DNA from: Stentor coeruleus | Taxonomy: Eukaryota; Ciliophora; Heterotrichea; Heterotrichida; Stentoridae | Assembly: GCA_001970955.1 (NCBI GenBank) | Contig: MPUH01000865.1 | Span: forward strand, 1 to 31,305 | Direction of reading: 5' to 3' | Length of the DNA: 31,305 nucleotides | Shown: positions 20,131-31,305 of the stretch, piece by piece | How positions within the stretch are numbered: position 1 is the first letter of the stretch | Layout: every line of letters starts with the position of its first letter | The notes under the pieces: model-generated | What the model was told of the DNA's origin: nothing | Databases searched by the model: none | The model's input: the letters and a program-made list of their open reading frames with translations, nothing else | Position numbers and translations under genes: made by a program

Positions 20131-23100
20131 ATGAAAGAACCTCTGATTGAAGGGAATCTTGGAAGGAATAGGACAAGTACAACCCTTGTTACTACAAACA
20201 GAGTAATCAATATCCCTATGCCACATCCAAACCCATTTGTTATCAATAAAATCAGCACAAGTAAATACAATTGCTTAACATTTTTGCCAAAAAACCTGTG
20301 GGAACAGTTCCACAAACTTGCAAATATTTACTTTTTAATCTTAGCAGTATTACAAATTATCCCACAAACTTCAAACTCTAATGGGATTCCAAACATAATG
20401 CTTCCACTTTCTATGGTCATAGTAATTAGTGCAGTGAAAGATTTAGTAGAAGATAACAAAAGAAAAAAATCAGATAATGAAGAAAACAACAGGAAAATTT
20501 TCAAAAGAGTAAATAAAAGCTGGGCTGAAGAAAAGTGGCAGAATTTAAAAGTTGGTGACATAGTTAAAATTGAGAAAGACAATTATTTTCCTGCAGATAT
20601 TGTGCTTCTTGCTTCAAGTGATCCTAAAGGAATGTGTTATGTTGAGACTAAAAATTTGGATGGCGAAACAAATTTAAAGCACAAATTAGCAGAAAAATTC
20701 ACACAAAGCATGCTTAATGATGAAACTAAACTAGATTCACTTCAATGTGAAATTAAATGTGATGATCCTAACCCTATGATATATTCATTCAATGGTTTAC
20801 TAAAAAGCCATCATACTTTTATTGCCTTAACACATGAACAACTGCTTTTAAGAGGTAGTTCATTAAAAAACACTGAATGGATTATAGGAATTTCAGTATA
20901 TACAGGACATGAAACAAAAATTATGTTAAATTCTCCTAGGTCTCGAGTGAAATTTTCTAACTTAGAAATCAGTATGAATAAACAAATCATTTTTATTTTT
21001 ATAATGCAAATTTTGATATGTTCATTTTGTGCTATATTTTATACAATATGGCTTGGTCAAACAAAAAATGATACAAAATCTTATTTAAATCTTACAGACG
21101 AAATAACAAACCCGGCATATGTTTTTGTTATTATGCTATTTTCTTGGATGCTTTTATTTTCAAGCTTTGTTCCTATTTCATTATTAGTCACACTAGAAAT
21201 TGTAAAATTCCTACAAGCTATATTGATTAGTAATGATTTAGAACTATATTATGAACCTATAGATATGGCTGCAGGAGTTCAAAGCTCTAATCTTAATGAA
21301 GACCTCGGACAAATAAGTTATATATTTTCCGATAAAACTGGTACTTTGACATGCAATATTATGGAATTTAAAAAAATCTCAATAGCTGGTGAATCTTATG
21401 GAAATGATGAACATGTAGACCCAAGCAAAAAAATTCCCCATGTAGATTTTGTTGATCCTAGATTCAATCCAAGAAGTGAATCAGCCTACGAATTCTTATT
21501 GCAATTAGCATTATGCCATACTATAATAACAGAAGTAAAAAATGGAGTTATTGAGTATAAAGCAAGTTCCCCTGATGAATTAGCATTGGTAAACGCTGCT
21601 AAATATTTTGGTGTTGAATATTTTGGTAGGGATGAAGATCATAACATATTAGTCAAGATAAATGGAAGCATAACTACTTTTGAATTACTTAATTTAATTG
21701 AATTCAACAGTGATAGAAAAAGAATGACTGTTATAGTAAAAATGCCAAATGGAAATATAAAATTATTATTGAAAGGAGCTGATACTGTGGTATGGCCTAG
21801 GATAAGTTCTGAAGCATTTAGAGAAAGAACATTAGAGAATTTAGAAAACTACGCTAATCAAGGATTGAGAACTTTACTTCTGGCTGCAAGAGATATGAAA
21901 CAAAGTGAATATAATCTATGGAATGAAAAATATCTTGAAGCTATCCAAGATTTAAGAAATAAAGAAAAAAGGATTGAAGAACTTGCAGAAGAAATAGAAA
22001 TAAACTTGAGACTTGTTGGAGCAACTGCAATTGAAGACAAACTTCAAGATGAAGTTCCAGAAACAATACAATTTCTTAGAGAAGCAGGAGTGAAAATATG
22101 GGTACTTACAGGTGATAAAGTTGAAACAGCAATTAATATTGGCTATTCTTGCAATTTACTAGTTAATGAAATGCTAAGGGTAACAGTTGTAGGTAATAAA
22201 ACAGATATTGTTAAAGAAGAGATAAGGGATGGTTTATTATCAATGAGAGAGGCCCCAGAGAGAACATTTGCTCTTATAATATCAGGAGAGGCATTAATAA
22301 GAGCATTAAAGCCTGAAATGAAGCAAGATTTACTTAGACTAGCAGAGAATTGCAATGCAGTTCTTGCCTGCAGAGTCAGTCCACAACAAAAGGCAGATAT
22401 TGTGAAGCTTATCAGAGATGCTAAACCTAAAGTGCGTACTTTAAGTATTGGTGATGGAGCAAATGATGTGAATATGATAAATGCAGCACATGTTGGGATT
22501 GGAATTGCCGGACTTGAAGGTAAACAGGCAGTCAGAGCTTCTGATTATTCAATAGCCCAATTTTCATATCTAAAAAAACTTATGTGTGTTCATGGACGTG
22601 AATGCTATAGAAGAAACTCAAACCTCATATGCTATAACTTTTACAAAAACATAATGATTAGTATGCCTTTATTTTTCTTAGGAACTCTTTCTGCTTTTTC
22701 AGCACAAGTTTTCTATAATACTTGGGTATTCCAATTCTACAACCTTTTTTTTGCAGCAGTTCCTATAGGATTTTATGCAGTATTTGATAAAGAAATGGAA
22801 TATAACGAGTTACTAAGTGAATGTAAATACTATTCATTAGGTCTTGATGGAAATTTATTTAAAGCATGGAGATTTTGGATGTGGATTGGTGAGGCAACTA
22901 TTCAAGGGTGTTTAGTTTTATATTGTTCTGTGTTTTCAATAGGCACAACATCAGGTTTAAGTTCAGGTAGAGTAAGCGGAATATCAGTATGTAGTATGAT
23001 GGTATTTGGATCTATTGTAATTTTGGTCAATGTTAAAGTTTTTATTATAAGTAATACACATTATTGGTTTACAATTATGACTATGATTTTAAGTGCTTTG

Positions 23101-23560
23101 AGTTATTTACTTATTTTAGCATTCTTTTTTGAGATTTTACCTCCAATGCAGCAGCTTCAAAATTTTGATGGATATGGAGGAATGAGCCAATTATTAGGGA
23201 ATCCAAACACATATATTTTGATAATATTTTTTACTTACACATGCTTTTATATTGAGCCTTTAATCAATGCCGCTTTAACTTTGAGAAGTATGAAGAAAGA
23301 AAAAGTTGTGATTTTTCATGAACATGAACTTCATAAATCAGATATTTCATCTGCTTTGCCAACTTCTGAGCTTGAAGCTGAAGAAAGAGCAATTGCAAGA
23401 AGAAGCATTGCTATTTATGGAAGAAGACGTAAGTTTATATTTAGATACTGGATATGCATTTAGTGGTGAGCCTGGACATGATCTTCCTATTACTGATCCG
23501 CAGTTTTATGAAAAACAAGAAATTTTAGTTGAAGATGATGAAGATGAAGATGGTAAGTAG
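20131..23560 (+). CDS. P4-type ATPase (phospholipid flippase)
   Basis: 1137 residues after removal of a 16-nt intron (23429-23444). It moves aminophospholipids from the outer or lumenal leaflet to the cytosolic leaflet using ATP. Conserved elements: the actuator LDGETN (176-181, P4 form of the TGE loop), PISL in helix M4, the phosphorylated Asp401 in DKTGTLT, the KGAD nucleotide-binding motif, TGDKVETA, and GDGANDVNM (D775). About ten TM helices are present: two before and two after the actuator, six at the C-terminus. Splicing gives a C-terminus with HTGYAFS, the aromatic motif typical of P4-ATPase tails, then an acidic end (VEDDEDEDGK). Without splicing the frame would stop at 23461-23463 and lose this motif. 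It probably acts with a CDC50-type beta subunit, not encoded here. Confidence 0.96.
23429..23444 (+). other. 16-nt spliceosomal intron in flippase gene
   Basis: GTAAGTTTATATTTAG has canonical GT-AG ends. Removing it changes the frame by one base and joins the upstream frame to a downstream frame encoding the conserved P4-ATPase tail motif GYAFS. Total coding length becomes 3414 nt, a multiple of three. This length is the hallmark of heterotrich ciliate introns. Confidence 0.93.
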
Positions 23561-24189
23561 ATAAAATTTATATAGATTAGAAATTAATATGTCAATTATT
23601 TTTATTGATTTACTTAAATTGAATCACTTTTAACTTATTAATTTGTATTACTATGATCATTCTTAGCCTAATTAAAATATTTAAAACAAATCAAATGCCT
23701 GCAATTGAAATTTTATACATAAAAACCATATTAATTCTTAGTTTTAGGATATTCATGACTGCTCTGCAATATTTGTATACCCGTCTGAAAGAATTAAATA
23801 GTGAGTGTTCTTACAGCATAAAGTTTAAATAGTATTTGGTGCCTAAGAGAGAGATTTATAAAACTATTGTCGTTGACTCTCAGATGCGGCTTAATAATCT
23901 GAATAGGGTAATTTATAAATAACTTAATCTCGATTATAAAAGCTTAAGAAATAATTATTATTATCTACTCTAAATTTATACTATAGGTTATTAGCATTTT
24001 AGCGTTTTAACAATTAAAGTTTGGAAGACTTTTGAGGTTTACATAGAAAAGGGTATTTAATATTATAATAATTTAGCTTATAAATACATGGTTCGTTTCA
24101 GTTTAATTGATTTGCATTGAAACTAATCATCACTATTAAAACCTAGACTTATAAAGTTATTTACTTATAATATAATAAACTTGATAATA
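23561..24189. other. Gap between flippase and SAYSD1-like genes
   Basis: 629 AT-rich bases with no supported frame. It contains the flippase 3' end and the promoter of the next gene; no terminator or promoter motif is identified. Confidence 0.5.
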
Positions 24190-24549
24190 ATGAAAATATA
24201 TTGGAAAATATTAATTTGGCTTGGGCTGCTTTATTGTTTTACCAAAGTTGGCTTAGGTGAAGTATTTTGTGTTATATCAGGAATAGGATTTATTTTTTAT
24301 AACCTCGGCGAACGCAAAGGAGGTCATAGCGCTTATAGTGTATTTAATGAAGGATGCCAAAAATTAGCTGGTGATATTGACCCTACAAGCATGCTTAAGA
24401 GAAAAACTGAAACAAAAACTCCTAATAATCTTGTAAACCCAAGTTATTTAGTGAAAAATCATAGGTTGGCGAATAAGCCTTGTCCTTGTGGCTCAGGTAA
24501 AAAACATAAAAAGTGCTGTTTGCATGCTCAGGATCCTGATGATGATTAG
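24190..24549 (+). CDS. SAYSD1: SAYSD1-like ER protein fused to a SEC-C zinc motif
   Basis: 119 residues. The ATG at 24190 is chosen; the frame is open nine bases further upstream but only from a TTG. A hydrophobic N-terminus (about 5-38, IYWKILIWLGLLYCF then a second run to FIFYNLG) forms one or two membrane helices. It is followed by the diagnostic SAYSVFN motif (47-53) and NEGCQKLAGDIDP, as in animal SAYSD1. SAYSD1 is an ER membrane protein that associates with the translocon and recognises stalled, UFMylated ribosomes. The C-terminus carries CPCGSGKKHKKCC (98-110), a complete SEC-C zinc-binding motif as at the end of bacterial SecA. I do not recall this motif in animal SAYSD1. The fusion would put a ribosome- or protein-binding zinc knuckle beside the SAYSvFN domain. 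The motif reading is firm; the role is inferred. Confidence 0.85.
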   Translation: MKIYWKILIWLGLLYCFTKVGLGEVFCVISGIGFIFYNLGERKGGHSAYSVFNEGCQKLAGDIDPTSMLKRKTETKTPNNLVNPSYLVKNHRLANKPCPCGSGKKHKKCCLHAQDPDDD

Positions 24550-27500
24550 GGAAAATAAATAGAATTTTTACCTAAATTAAAGCTTTTATTGTTATTCAAA
24601 GTAGATTTACAGTTCTTATGATAGCTAAAAGGTATATAAAAAATTAAATAGGTAAGATATTTGAGAGATTAATTAAGAGTAAGAAATCTCTTAAATTTTC
24701 AGCTTATATTCTAACGTAATTTTGATGTAAATGCGAATAATAAATATATTAACTTAAATAATAAAATATTTATTGCTAATATCCAAAGTGGGATTATAAT
24801 TAAATTGTATTTACATAATTTAACTAAAATTGCTTGAAGAAAAAATCAAAGAAATAGCATTTATAGTGATAAATTATTAATCTAAATATTTTCCATAATA
24901 CTCTTTGGTGTAAGTTCTGGTTTCCTACAAAGATCTAGAAGTTTCATTTTGATTTATAATGTATTAAGCAATTTATCCTTTAGTTTTCTAATTTTCAAAA
25001 CAAAGTGACAATACATGTTTCATTTTGATTTTTAATGTGTTTAGCAAGTAAACCTTCAATATTTAATAATCCATGCAAATTTTGTATATAGTTCTAGTAT
25101 AATTTTTTTTTGCATTATAAAATGTGCAATTTCTTTGACAATTAAAGCATATAGTTCTTGATAAATTGCTTTTTTCCCTATTTTTCTTTAGCCAATAAAG
25201 TCTTAAAACTCAAAATAATTGATCTGCATGTTCTATATTTATATATAAATTAACTATGGAAAACGTATCTGTAATTTTATTTTTCTTAGCAGCCACTCTG
25301 TGAGAAGTAAGCAGAAATGATATCTTGGCAGTGAAGATTATTTTAGGTACTAGTTTATCATTTTTGCGCTGAAACTTTGATCAGAGAGAGAGTCAAAAGA
25401 TATATATTTTGCTTCAATTTGATTGTAATTCCTTAATTTTATTTTTTTGTGATTTTAAAATACTGTAGAGGGCTAAGAAACTAAGTTAAGCTGCTCCTAT
25501 TGTGATAGAGCTCAAAATATCTTTTGTTAAATAATGTAATCGAGGATTTATATTTGGAATTTGAGTCTTTTCCTTTTTCTTTGAAATACTGACATCTTCC
25601 TTTCGACTCAAATAAAATCGGAGTATGATCTGAAGTAGAATTTCACTTTTATCATCATTTACTTTATCTGCTTTGAAATTTCATTATAATGGATTAGAGT
25701 TTTAGCGAAAATTTTTCCTAGAGTCGTAGAATTATTGATTTGTTTGAATCTATCAAATGAAATTGCATATTAAACTCATGGACTATCCAAAACTACATTT
25801 GTTTACCAATGAAGCTGAATTTTTATAGCCTTATAATTCCTATAAGAATAATTATTTCAATATATTTTGAACTCCTCTATGAGGATTTCTCTGTCCATTA
25901 GTTTGTTTCTTTATTCTAAGAAGTGCTGCTTATTATCTTGTTAGATCTATTTATCCTTTGCATTGTTATTTCATTTAGAAAAAGCTCAAATATTTTTTGA
26001 AGATTAGTTAGCCCATGTAAAAGAAATCTTAATTCTTTATTTATATCTATTGAGGAATCAGATTGTGCGTCAATTTCCATTCAATCATAACAAATCTTCC
26101 TCTTATACCCTTTGAGGCATTTTCTATTTAATACTATTTATGATTAATAATCATACTTCCAATATGGTAGAAACCTAAAAACACTGGCAATTCATTGGCA
26201 TGTCAGAACATCATAGGATATCCTGAGACCAAGTCGCGAGGAAAACTCCCTACATAGCGTAGCCTGTCTGCCCATCATAATATGGAAAGGTAGTGTAAGC
26301 TCGGTAATCAACAGACTCAAGAGGAATTCTTAGGTCAAACGACTTTTTAGTGCCTGCCCGGATAATCTTGAAGAATTATTCTGGGTTACTCTCCAACAGG
26401 AATCATATAGTAGTTAAGCATCCCTAGAAAAAATTTTCTCACTAATTCTGCTAACCCTCCACCTGAAGGTGTTAAATAAATAATAATTTTACAATTAAAA
26501 ATCATGGTAGCACTGATTTATTTAATTCTTGCTGTAGTTTTAGATTTTCAGTATTTCACTTAATTTTCCTTAATTCATTAAAACCAAAATCTCATGAATT
26601 TCCCTCTCTATAATCAAAATGCCAGATAAACTTATATCTTTAAACAAATTCAATATATAATAAAATTTATTAAATGGAAGACTGGAATATAGATACAGAA
26701 GAAAACTCATTAGAAGACATAAAAGTTCCTATATTTAAATTCGAATACAATCAAGCAAAAAAAGATATGTTTACAAATACTCAAGAAGATGATGTGCCAA
26801 GTGATGATGAACCTATTAAAGACAGATCAATTCTAGAATTCCCCAATTTTAACATTCAAAAAGAAGTAATTTCAACAGTATCTTGCTCAGAATCTATTAT
26901 TTATTCAACTTATACACTAAGCATGATGGTCTTTAGAGGTGATCTAGATTCTATTCATGAGATGTGGCAAAGCGATAGTCAAGAATTCCAAAATGCAATT
27001 AATGAACCAGATCTTAGAGGAAATACTCCTGTAATGCTAGCCTGCAAACTTGCTTCAACTAAAAATATCTATGAAAAAATTTTAAAATTCCTTCTTTTCC
27101 ATGGTGGATGCCCAACAACAAAAGACTTAAGTGGGTGGAGTTTAATGGACCAAGCTGTTTGTATAAAAAATAAAAATATTGTATCAGCAATCTTCGACCA
27201 GTTATACAAAGAAAAAATGCATAAATGGGTTGAACATAAAAATCTTGTATTAGAAACCTTAAGAAAACTCCCTGATTTTTATATGGAACTCAATTGGGAA
27301 TTCGATAGTAGTGTTATTCCACTTGTTAGCAAAATTGCTCCTCATGATGTGTGCAAATTTTGGAAGTATGGAACTGCATTTAGAGTAGATACATCTTTAG
27401 TAGGATGGAAAAAATTACGATCTAAAAGACGGCATATGTCTTTTTATTTTAAGCCAAAAGACTATGAAACTAATGTTTATGAAGAAATTTTTCTAGTAAA

Positions 27501-30500
27501 TCATTCAAAAGAAACAATAGTTTATCTTTTTGAACCCTTGGACCCTGAAGAAAAAAGTGTTGTTGTAAATGATATTATAAACACTGAGCCTATGCAAGGT
27601 GATGTAAAACTTTTATCATATAAATTTAAACCCTGTTTAAATTGGAGGAATAATCATGTAACACAAAAGCTTGGTCCTTGGGATACTAATAAATATAAAA
27701 TTTCATATAAAGGACAAATGAAATACAAGAAAAAAGCTAAAAATGTTGGACCATGCGTTGAATGCGATTATTTTAATATAGAAGTAGATGATCCAGTTGC
27801 AGTTCAATTTTCTTTTCCTAGTCAAAATGAACCCACTCGAACAATTATTAAAAAATCTAAGGCTTTTTTGTGGCAAAGTACAAATTTTCCTTTTACGTTA
27901 CAAGATTTTTTACCTATTTTAGCTATGATTGGTGAGGCGAATACTTCAGTAAAGAAACTTTATAATTTTTTGTCTAATGAAAATCTTTTACAAAAACTTT
28001 CCCCGAATTCTTTCCCTGTTAAAGTCGATATTCCATTAACTTTAAGTGTTAAAGCTGTTGTTACTTTTGACAAATTCCAACTTATAACTGATGATAAATC
28101 ACTTGAAGTGCCTAATTATAGTTTACAAAGTAGAAAAGTTGCACAGAAAATACTCACCTGCCCGAAAAAACGGTTGCTATTAATGAATCTTGTAATTTAA
28201 TAATCAAAAGTTTAGAATTTCTATTAAAACTTAATTGCTGCAAACTTGGCATGTTTAAAAATATTTATCTGTTTTAAACTATTTGAAAAAATTCTTCACT
28301 TCACTGATTGCCTTCTCATTAAACTCTCAATATCTACATTGGTTGTGCTGGATTTAACATAAATCGCTGTAGCTCTTCGTTCTTTATTTCCGCTTTGCCA
28401 ATGCTCAAGGTTTTTCTTGGTTTGGATAATGACAATTTCTTTTGCTGATTTATTTTCAACCCATTGAACACATACTTCAAATATTGGTAAGGCTATATTA
28501 GATATAAACCCTAAATTTGATTTGTGTATATTAGTTGAATTTCTGTCACAATACATTGAAATTGGAAGGCCTTGCTCTCTTTCTAAATCCCCTTGTCTAA
28601 AACTTTCTTCAAAAACTAATTCACTCCATTTTCGATGTAAAATTGGGATTTTACCGCAATAGCCTACATCACCAGCTTTAAGCATAATTGATAAGACTAA
28701 TATTTTATCATCTTCTTTGGTTAAATCTATATCTGATAAATGTAAAGCCCTAGTCCTAAACTTTCCAAGAATTTCAAAATGTTTGGCCATATCTGTTGAC
28801 AAAATCATGTCAATTATAAGTTTCCTTGATTTAATCCACTGAGCCTGTGGAAAACTTTGAAAAATCCAACATTCTGGAATGTTCATAATTTTAAAAATCA
28901 AAGAACAATGCATATTTTCCAATACACTATTGTCATTATATTCAAGAGCTAGGGCATGACTAGTTTGTACTAAATATCTGTTTGTTAAACCTAAATGACC
29001 AACATCATGCCCAAGAGCAGCTATAATAACAGATAATATATCATAATTGTCTAGACTATTTTTAATCTTAGCATCAAGGACAAAAAAAAGCATACTATGT
29101 AAAACATCAGCTGCATGACAAGAATTATGAAATGGATTAACCAAATAAGTCTACATATAATTTACCTCTTCAAGTTTTTGAAAATAGTTCTGGGATATCT
29201 GTTCTGGAATCTCTAATTCGCTGTTAATACCCCATTTAGTTATAAGATAGCTTGAAACAATAGAAATACTTTTCCCAGTTGACTCATAAACAAAAAAAGC
29301 ATCAAAATTCCAGTTTTTACATAAATGTGAAAGCACGCTTTGAAGTTCTGAGACTCCATAGTTTGGAAATGGGAAAATACTATTGCTTCTAAAAATCCTT
29401 GAAGCTGTAGGAGCTTTTGAAGACCTATCACCAGAATGTATATCCATAAAATTTTCAGAAATAAAAGCATAATCTTCTTCATCAATGTCTTTATCTAACT
29501 CAATTTTCAATAGTGAAAACCTGTTTTTCGATAAACTTTGTTTTATTAAATTCATATCTTTAACAGACTCTTTAGCCATTTGTGATGAATCCTTATAGAT
29601 TATAACCTTTGATAAGTACTTAAGATTTTGTAGTGTTTCATCACAGCATTTAAGTATATCTTCATCATCTTCATCTTTCTCGCTACTATCAGGTATTTTC
29701 ATTTGAGCTGCAGCGATATCTTCTTTTTCAGCTCTCCAATAAATATGTTTCATTCTTAAATCACGCTGATAACATTCTGTAGTTTGTAGTATAACAAAAA
29801 GCCCAATTACTGATACTTCAGCTAAGTAGTCATAATCTCTAATTCCTTGAATAAGAATATGATATACTAAGATGCTGAAAAGAGACACAAATCCGATGAT
29901 GAAAATGTTTATATAGCAATGAAAGACAATCGTACGGGCCATTACAATCTCTCCAATTATCAAAAAACCTACAGGTAGAAACTCAGACNAAAGACAATCG
30001 TACGGGCCATTACAATCTCTCCAATTATCAAAAAACCTACAGGTAGAAACTCAGACATGCATTTAGAATTAGTAATCTTACATAATCCTCTAGTATCAGA
30101 AAGCACTATAAAGAGAATTTTAATAAGAATAACCACTAAATATAGCGTTTTAGCTTTTATCATGCAAGTCTTGCTGTGGAATATCAGAAAAAGTAAAACA
30201 TAGAATATAATCAAAATAATCAGAATACCAATAAGGTAGACAACTAAATCATTCCCTGTTAATTCACCTTCGTTGAATAAAATAACAGCAAATCCTAGTA
30301 AAATTAGTAAGCTTATTGTTGTGTATGAATAATAGTATCTGATACACTTGATATATTCAGCGCTTGGCTTGCCTTTAGCATTCATCATAAGTTTCGCATT
30401 GTAATTATCATTCATTTGCCGGTTGGAAAAATTCAATGAGTTCAGATTTAAGTTGTTTGACTTGTTTTCATATCGTTCATGATTCATAAGCAGATAAACA

Positions 30501-31305
30501 GCAGATTTTGAATAGATCACATACTTGGAATCAGCTTTTATTTTAGCATTAATTTCAGTTTTCATTTTCGATATATAAGAGATCATGCTAAGTTTAGGCT
30601 AGTTTCTATGTAAGTGTTAAATGCATATAAAAAATTAGAAAGAAATATTCAAAAGTAAAGAAATTTTTATTTGACTATCATTGAGGATTCAGCTTTGTCA
30701 AATTTAGCCTGAGCTTCATTAGCTAATTGCTGAAGAGTTGATTTTTCTTTTATAAGGAGCTGAGCTTGCTTTGAGAGCTTACAGTTTTCGGAATTTTGTG
30801 AAACAATTTCGTTACGTAGATGGTCGGTGATTCTTTCAATTTCCTTATCAACTGATGGAATTATTGCAGATAAATCCTTTTCTTCTTTTTCTTTTAGTGC
30901 TAAAAGTTCTAGGTTACAGTTATGACACAATTCTTTAAAGGAATCAATAGTATCCCTTGCTTCTTGCAATGCTAGAGATAAGTTTTTTTGGATGTTCTTA
31001 ACTGTACTTGCTTCTTCGTATGCTAATCTCTTCTCTGGATCTCTAAGATCTTCAAGAGTACATGTAATCACAGTTCTCGCACTTTCCATAAATTATTTCT
31101 ACCTAAATTATTTTCCCCTTTCAGGCCATGATAGTGATCTTTAAAGCTGATTAAAATTTAGAACTAATTATTTAAAGCATTTATTCTGATTGCATGGAAT
31201 GAATTTGCTCAGTTGTTGGGATTTTTAGGCATTCCTTTTTGACCTTTGTCAGATCGAGGTTTACTTGTCCTACAATCTCTTTCTTTAGGACATATTAATT
31301 ATGGT

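Overview
The window looks like macronuclear DNA of a heterotrich ciliate, most likely Stentor or a close relative. The evidence is: an AT-rich background; large eukaryotic genes with almost no introns; TAA, TAG and TGA all used as terminators (for example TAA for the VWA gene, TAG for the flippase, TGA for the phosphodiesterase), so a standard code, unlike Blepharisma or Condylostoma; and two ultra-short introns of 15 and 16 nt, each resolved by its reading frame and a family motif. The species call is inference; the introns and stop usage are read from the sequence.

Layout. Positions 1-3350 are AT-rich and gene-poor, with a decayed, DDE-transposase-like fragment near 2281-2636. Positions 3361-6510 hold three minus-strand copies of an unrecognised four-TM protein: one intact (4234-4977), one frameshifted with a His-rich tail (3361-3980), and one heavily decayed (about 5866-6510). 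Positions 6867-7358 are coding-like but broken, with a 58-bp direct duplication. From 7671 the window is gene-dense: a VWA protein (-), a WD40-TRP-like channel fusion (+), aspartate aminotransferase (+), a TPR protein (+), a small SERBP1/Stm1-like protein (+), an oxysterol-binding protein with PH domain (-), a P4-ATPase flippase (+), a SAYSD1-like protein carrying a SEC-C zinc motif (+), an ANKRD13-like protein (+), a membrane-anchored cyclic nucleotide phosphodiesterase (-) and a coiled-coil protein (-). A GC-rich, foldable island at about 26221-26471 in an AT-rich gap may be a non-coding RNA.

Two genes (the channel and the phosphodiesterase) are split only by an assembly scar: one N flanked by two identical copies of 49 or 67 nt. 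Dropping one copy plus the N restores one frame of 1192 and 735 residues respectively. Several products act at membranes: lipid transfer (OSBP), lipid flipping (P4-ATPase), ion flux (WD40-TRP), ER translocon quality control (SAYSD1), membrane receptor maturation (ANKRD13) and cyclic nucleotide breakdown (PDE). They are separate transcription units and I see no operon-like or defence-like system. The most distinctive items are the SAYSD1/SEC-C fusion, the WD40-TRP fusion, the decaying membrane-protein family, the micro-introns and the GC-rich island.
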